Assembly (NCBI GenBank): GCA_001643675.2
Contig: LSRY02000017.1
Span: forward strand, 558,001-622,000
Reading direction: 5' to 3'
Length of the DNA stretch: 64,000 nt
Source: Monocercomonoides exilis
Taxonomy: Eukaryota; Preaxostyla; Oxymonadida; Polymastigidae
Shown: one piece after another, positions 60,186-64,000 of the stretch
Position numbering within the stretch: the stretch's first letter is position 1
Layout of the letters: each line of letters opens with the position of its first letter
The notes under the pieces: generated by a model
Database searches by the model: none
What the model was told of the DNA's origin: nothing
The model's input: the letters and a program-made list of their open reading frames with translations, nothing else
Program-made: the position numbers and the translations under genes

Positions 60186-63100
60186 GCAGATGTTGCAGAG
60201 GGAAAGCAGAGTGAACAGCGAGTTTGCATCACCGAAAAGTCCTATTGAATCAGAAACCTCAGAAGCTTCTGAGTCAGAGGAGCAGAAGAGCGAGTATATC
60301 GTCAAATCTGACAGCTATGCAGGCTCTGAGCGCATACAATCCAAGCGGTCTCTTGTATCTTCCTCATATTCTGCGTCTTCGTCCTATTCAGAACCAAAAC
60401 GAACAGCTGCAAAGCGGAATCACCGCCGAAGAAAAGCTCAAAAGAGACACAGACACCACAAAAAGCATAGACACCACCACAAAGCGAAGCATAGGTACTC
60501 AGAAACGAATTCATCCAGCGGCTCACGCTATTATAGCTCGTCTGCTTTGACAACAGCAACGAGCACTTCTGCTTCTTGCACCACATCTTCTTCAACCTTG
60601 CCAACTTCATCGACTTCATCCAGAAGATCATCCACTGTTCCCTCAACGACGACTTCGTCTGCAACAACTCAAAGCACAACAACAACAACGTACTCCAGCG
60701 ACTCACGTTACAGAAGCAAAGCGCATCGCAGGCATCACCACCACAAGACGCAGAAACAGCGGAGACATCGAAGACATTCTTCTTCAAAGAGACACCGCCA
60801 GCCCCAACGTCGACACCACAAACACAAGCGCCATCACCAACATCAGCATAGGCACGAAAAGCCGAAAAGAACGCATAATCACCACCATTCGCACTATCCG
60901 AAGACGAACTCCTCTGCTCGCTCCAACTATCGCCAGGGCAGCAACGAGCTTGCGAGGGGACAGGCACATGTGCCACGTTCTGAAGGGGATATGTCCAATG
61001 CAACAGCACAACTGATGTCACAGCCAGCGTCTGAGCTGCAGTCACCCTCTCGGAAGAACTCCCACTCACATAACACCTCCCAGTCGCTGTCACAGTCTCC
61101 TTATTCGCACTCGTCTGCCTCGTCGCAGCAGATCACCCCGTTCGGCCCGTCGATGATGTCGCAGCTTGGCAATTCTGAGCTGATAAGCTCCATGCCCATC
61201 TCTCTCCCCACTCCGTCTGCCATCTCCTCTGTCATGTCATCGCGCTTGACACACCCACTTGAATCACCCACAGGCTCCATTTCTTCTGCCCTGTCACACA
61301 CACTGCAGACAGCCACCCCTGCCACAGAAGTCGGGCTCTCTCTCACACCAGCTTATTCAGCTCACCCACCGGCCTCGAAATCAACCCCGTCGCAACACAG
61401 CGATTTCTATGCACATCCTCCGCCACAGCCGAAGATACTATCATCTGCCCCGTCTGTCCCGCTGTTCTCTGCCCTCCAGCAAGACCGGCCGTTTTTTGCA
61501 GAAGTGTTCACATTCAACTCGGCACGCAATCTTTTGACGATTTCGTCCAACCACCACCGCACCGAAAAGACAGCAGATCCGCCTCGCTCGCTGACTGCCA
61601 CTGATTATTCAAGATCCAAACAGGAAGGAGACGAACAAGAATACCCAGCACAGGAGCACAAGGACAACGCCTCTTTGACAAGTGGCAGTGTGCCCCACTC
61701 GCCGCTCATCACACAATCGACTCATTCACTCCAGCATCTTCAGATGCAGCAGCAACCGCAGTTGCAGTTACAGTCACAGACACAGTCACAACTGCAGAAT
61801 GCAATTGAAGCACAAACAGATCAGACAAAACAAAGAGAACAACAAAATGTACAAGCGAATGAACAACACTCAGAACTACACACACAAACAGAGTCTCGTT
61901 CAGAAACACGCTCGCCAACTCCTCCTCCTTCGCCTCCTGCAAACACAGAAGATCTGAATATGCCTACACTTTTCCCAACGCGACCAGACATCCAGCCAAT
62001 TTCACAGCAGCTTCCATCGTCTTCCCTTTCTCTCTCATACTCAATGATGCTGAAACCACAAGCAGCAGCCAACAAGAATCAAATTTCAAATGCCTCTTCG
62101 TCTTCTTCCTCATCTTCTTCCTCTTCCTTCATCACTTCTTCCACCTCTGCTTCGTCCCATCTGAACGGGCAAGGCTCCGAAATCCAGCCTTCAATCGAAG
62201 CTGGCTATCTGCCCTCTGTTGCGTCCATTGCTGATGACAAGATATCTCAATCACCCGCACAGCTTGCACCTCGTCCGCTGACAATCATACCAAGCCACGC
62301 TTCCCCTGTTGTCACACCACAATCACCGACTGTTTCAAACTTCCTGCCATATGCCTCTTCTGAATCGTATACGCCATCTTCTGCATCTTCAGCATCATCA
62401 ACATCATCGTCTTCTTCATCACGGACAAACACCCCAATCTCTGCTACTGGTTCAGACATTCCCTTTGCCTTGTCTCCATTGTCCTCTCTTCCGTCCTTGT
62501 CGCAACAGACCCTCTCACAAACGGCCGACACAAACCAGTCAAACCCTTCAGATTCATCGGGGACTCATTCCAAGATGGGAATCTTTGCACAGTCTCCTGT
62601 TCCCACCAACCCTTCTGGCAGGATGCTGCACACAAACTCTCCACAATTACAGCAAAGCGAGAACATTACTCCGCCAAATGAATCTGCCTATGCAACAAGT
62701 TCTGGGCAAAGTGGTAATGGCGCACATCATTCCAGTCCGAGAAGGACATCTGACTCGTCGCTGAAGAATGCGCAAACAGCTTCAGACGGACTACCACCAG
62801 CACCGATGAAAGTACCTCCTCTTCCAAAGGAGCACTTTGATAGCAAGCCTCCACAAGGATATCCAAATGTGAAGTCGCCTGTTGAAGGAAGTAGATTGTC
62901 TGCAAATAGCAAAGAGAAAGAGAAAGAGAAAGATAAAGAGAAGAAACTTTTGCAGAGAGGGCCTTCCTCCTCGCTTCCTGCACTTCCCTCGTCATTTCCA
63001 CAAAACCCTGTACATTCGCCTCCTCCTCTGCAAGCATCAAACATGCTTCTATCTCCCTCTGAGCTCCCATCGTCCATTGCTGTTCAGTCAGACATCCTGC

Positions 63101-64000
63101 AGACAATGACAGAGGAGCAGGCTGTGAAGGACTCGATGTTTGAGAGCCCGTCGATGATTGCTTCGTTTACGGATGGGAAAAGACGCGCTAGCATGATCAG
63201 AGAAATGGCAGCATCGGGGGAGAAAGGCCTGGAGCGAGAGAAGAAGAAAGAGGAGGACCAGAACATGCAGCTGGATGCGCCGTCTCCGACTCCTTCGTTT
63301 GAGTCCATAAGAGGAGTGGACATGCTGGAGAGAGAACAAGTTGGCGAGCTGCTGTTGGGGCTGATGAACTCAGACAGATCAGACGAGATGGATATTCCAC
63401 AGAACATTTTGAATAAGATCAAGCAGGAGCATCCATTCACGCTGCAGACAAAGGGAACAACACATACAGATACAGAAGGAAAAGAAGGAAGCATACAACA
63501 AGTGGGAAATTCCAAACAAATAACAGAGCAGTTGAATCAGATAAATGCCGATGCTCTGGCAGCCGCGATTGCAGCTGCGGGTGTGCAAGTACAAAGCACA
63601 GGATCACCAGCAGCCCCAGGGTTTTATCCATCTTCAGCTTCTTCACAAGGGTCTGCCGTTGAATCAACAGCTGGATCAGCTTCAGGGTCAGATGAGGACG
63701 AAGAGGAAGAAGAAGAGCTATTGTCGTATCATTCAGAAGGATTCGAGATGAAGAAGTGTAGTGGCATTGATGGCAGTCTTTTAGGCGATGGAAGTAGTGG
63801 AAAGGTTGGAGATGGAGCTGCAGACGAGTATTCACTGATGAAGAACAGACCTCTTTCAGCTGGGTCATACTTCGTCCGTGGAATGGTGATGGAAAGCAGG
63901 GCACCTAATGCAAAGGAGAACCAGACTGTGAATGCAGATGCAGATCAACAACAAAATCAACAGTCTGAACAGGAATCGCAAAAACAACCACAGTCAAAGG
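47552..64000 (+). CDS. Giant low-complexity protein of unknown family, 3' end beyond window
   Basis: Exons are 47552-47743, 47813-47854, 47909-48055 and 48109 to the edge, all phase 0: 5,424 residues so far, still open. The last exon exceeds 15.8 kb without a stop. The 42 bp second exon is inferred and gives FLIPALCSIRDTKTFSLA. Residues 1-160 look like alpha-helical repeats (TATLHFATAVLNHLSIHPF, SSLDILGKALDCL). Other ordered helical islands are near 3026-3070 (ARLRVASLKIVEAIINT), 3150-3195 (TEHALCDLLRAISCLVEYE), 3344-3494 (NALCALGELLINLRSSL), 3857-3924 (CFMSPFVYCLLLHFLVELFS) and 3971-4024 (LRALMAFAVNKQSAHTRDL). Between them lie Ser, Gln, Pro and His runs, an Arg/Glu block (1321-1451) and a Lys/Arg/His block (4224-4391). 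This suggests an ARM/HEAT-like scaffold broken up by disordered inserts. No family was recognised and no function is claimed. Confidence 0.85.
51690..52080 (+). repeat. Arg/Glu/Lys-rich repetitive coding stretch in the giant gene
   Basis: Purine-rich imperfect GARGAR repeats encode runs such as GERGGERGRGG and REREREREREK. They probably form a long charged single helix or a disordered segment between two Ser-rich blocks. Confidence 0.85.

Noticed and set aside
1-64000. Alternative genetic code with TAA/TAG read as glutamine, as in some oxymonads
   Set aside because: All ten genes lack in-frame TAA/TAG, and recognised proteins (RFC5, KIN17, POP4, CAP-G) end at TAA where their families end. 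TGA also acts as a stop.

Overview
The window is a 64 kb piece of a nuclear genome from a microbial eukaryote. Ten protein-coding genes are visible. Nine are interrupted by short GT-AG introns: 26 were placed from the sequence, 43 to 328 bp long, each keeping the reading frame. TAA and TGA both serve as stops, so the standard code fits. The mix suggests a metamonad flagellate of the Preaxostyla (oxymonad) type: giant serine-rich proteins, a huge secreted beta-helix protein, AT-rich gaps and dense short introns. That taxon is an inference, not a proof.

Layout. 1-6757 (-): a secreted, repeat-built beta-helix surface protein, 3' end off the left edge. 7657-10816 (-): SEL1L/Hrd3-like ER protein. 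11017-12468 (+): replication factor C small subunit (RFC5/yeast Rfc3 type). 13625-15917 (-): KIN17. 16057-17439 (+): RNase P/MRP subunit POP4/Rpp29. 17671-30949 (-): a 4.3-thousand-residue RING plus leucine-rich-repeat protein dominated by poly-serine. 31306-31786 (-): a tail-anchored Vti1-like Qb-SNARE. 32469-38906 (-): condensin subunit CAP-G. 38907-42104: a 3.2 kb AT-rich gap holding a stepped microsatellite and a 450 bp element with perfect 27 bp terminal inverted repeats. 42105-46545 (-): an RNA-binding protein with KH, RRM and CCCH domains. 46792-47402 (-): a small coiled-coil protein resembling the kinetochore subunit Nnf1/PMF1. 47552-64000 (+): a giant gene with no recognised family, at least 5,424 residues, running off the right edge.

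The genes are mostly housekeeping (replication, DNA repair, chromosome condensation, tRNA processing, ER quality control, vesicle fusion) and do not form one pathway. What unites them is architecture: closely spaced divergent pairs with 139-200 bp between start codons, introns crowded at 5' ends followed by very long exons, AT-rich 5' coding ends giving way to GC-rich bodies, and low-complexity insertions inside otherwise conserved proteins. No rRNA, tRNA, CRISPR array or autonomous transposon was seen. The two most open objects are the giant gene at the right and the inverted-repeat element in the 39-42 kb gap.
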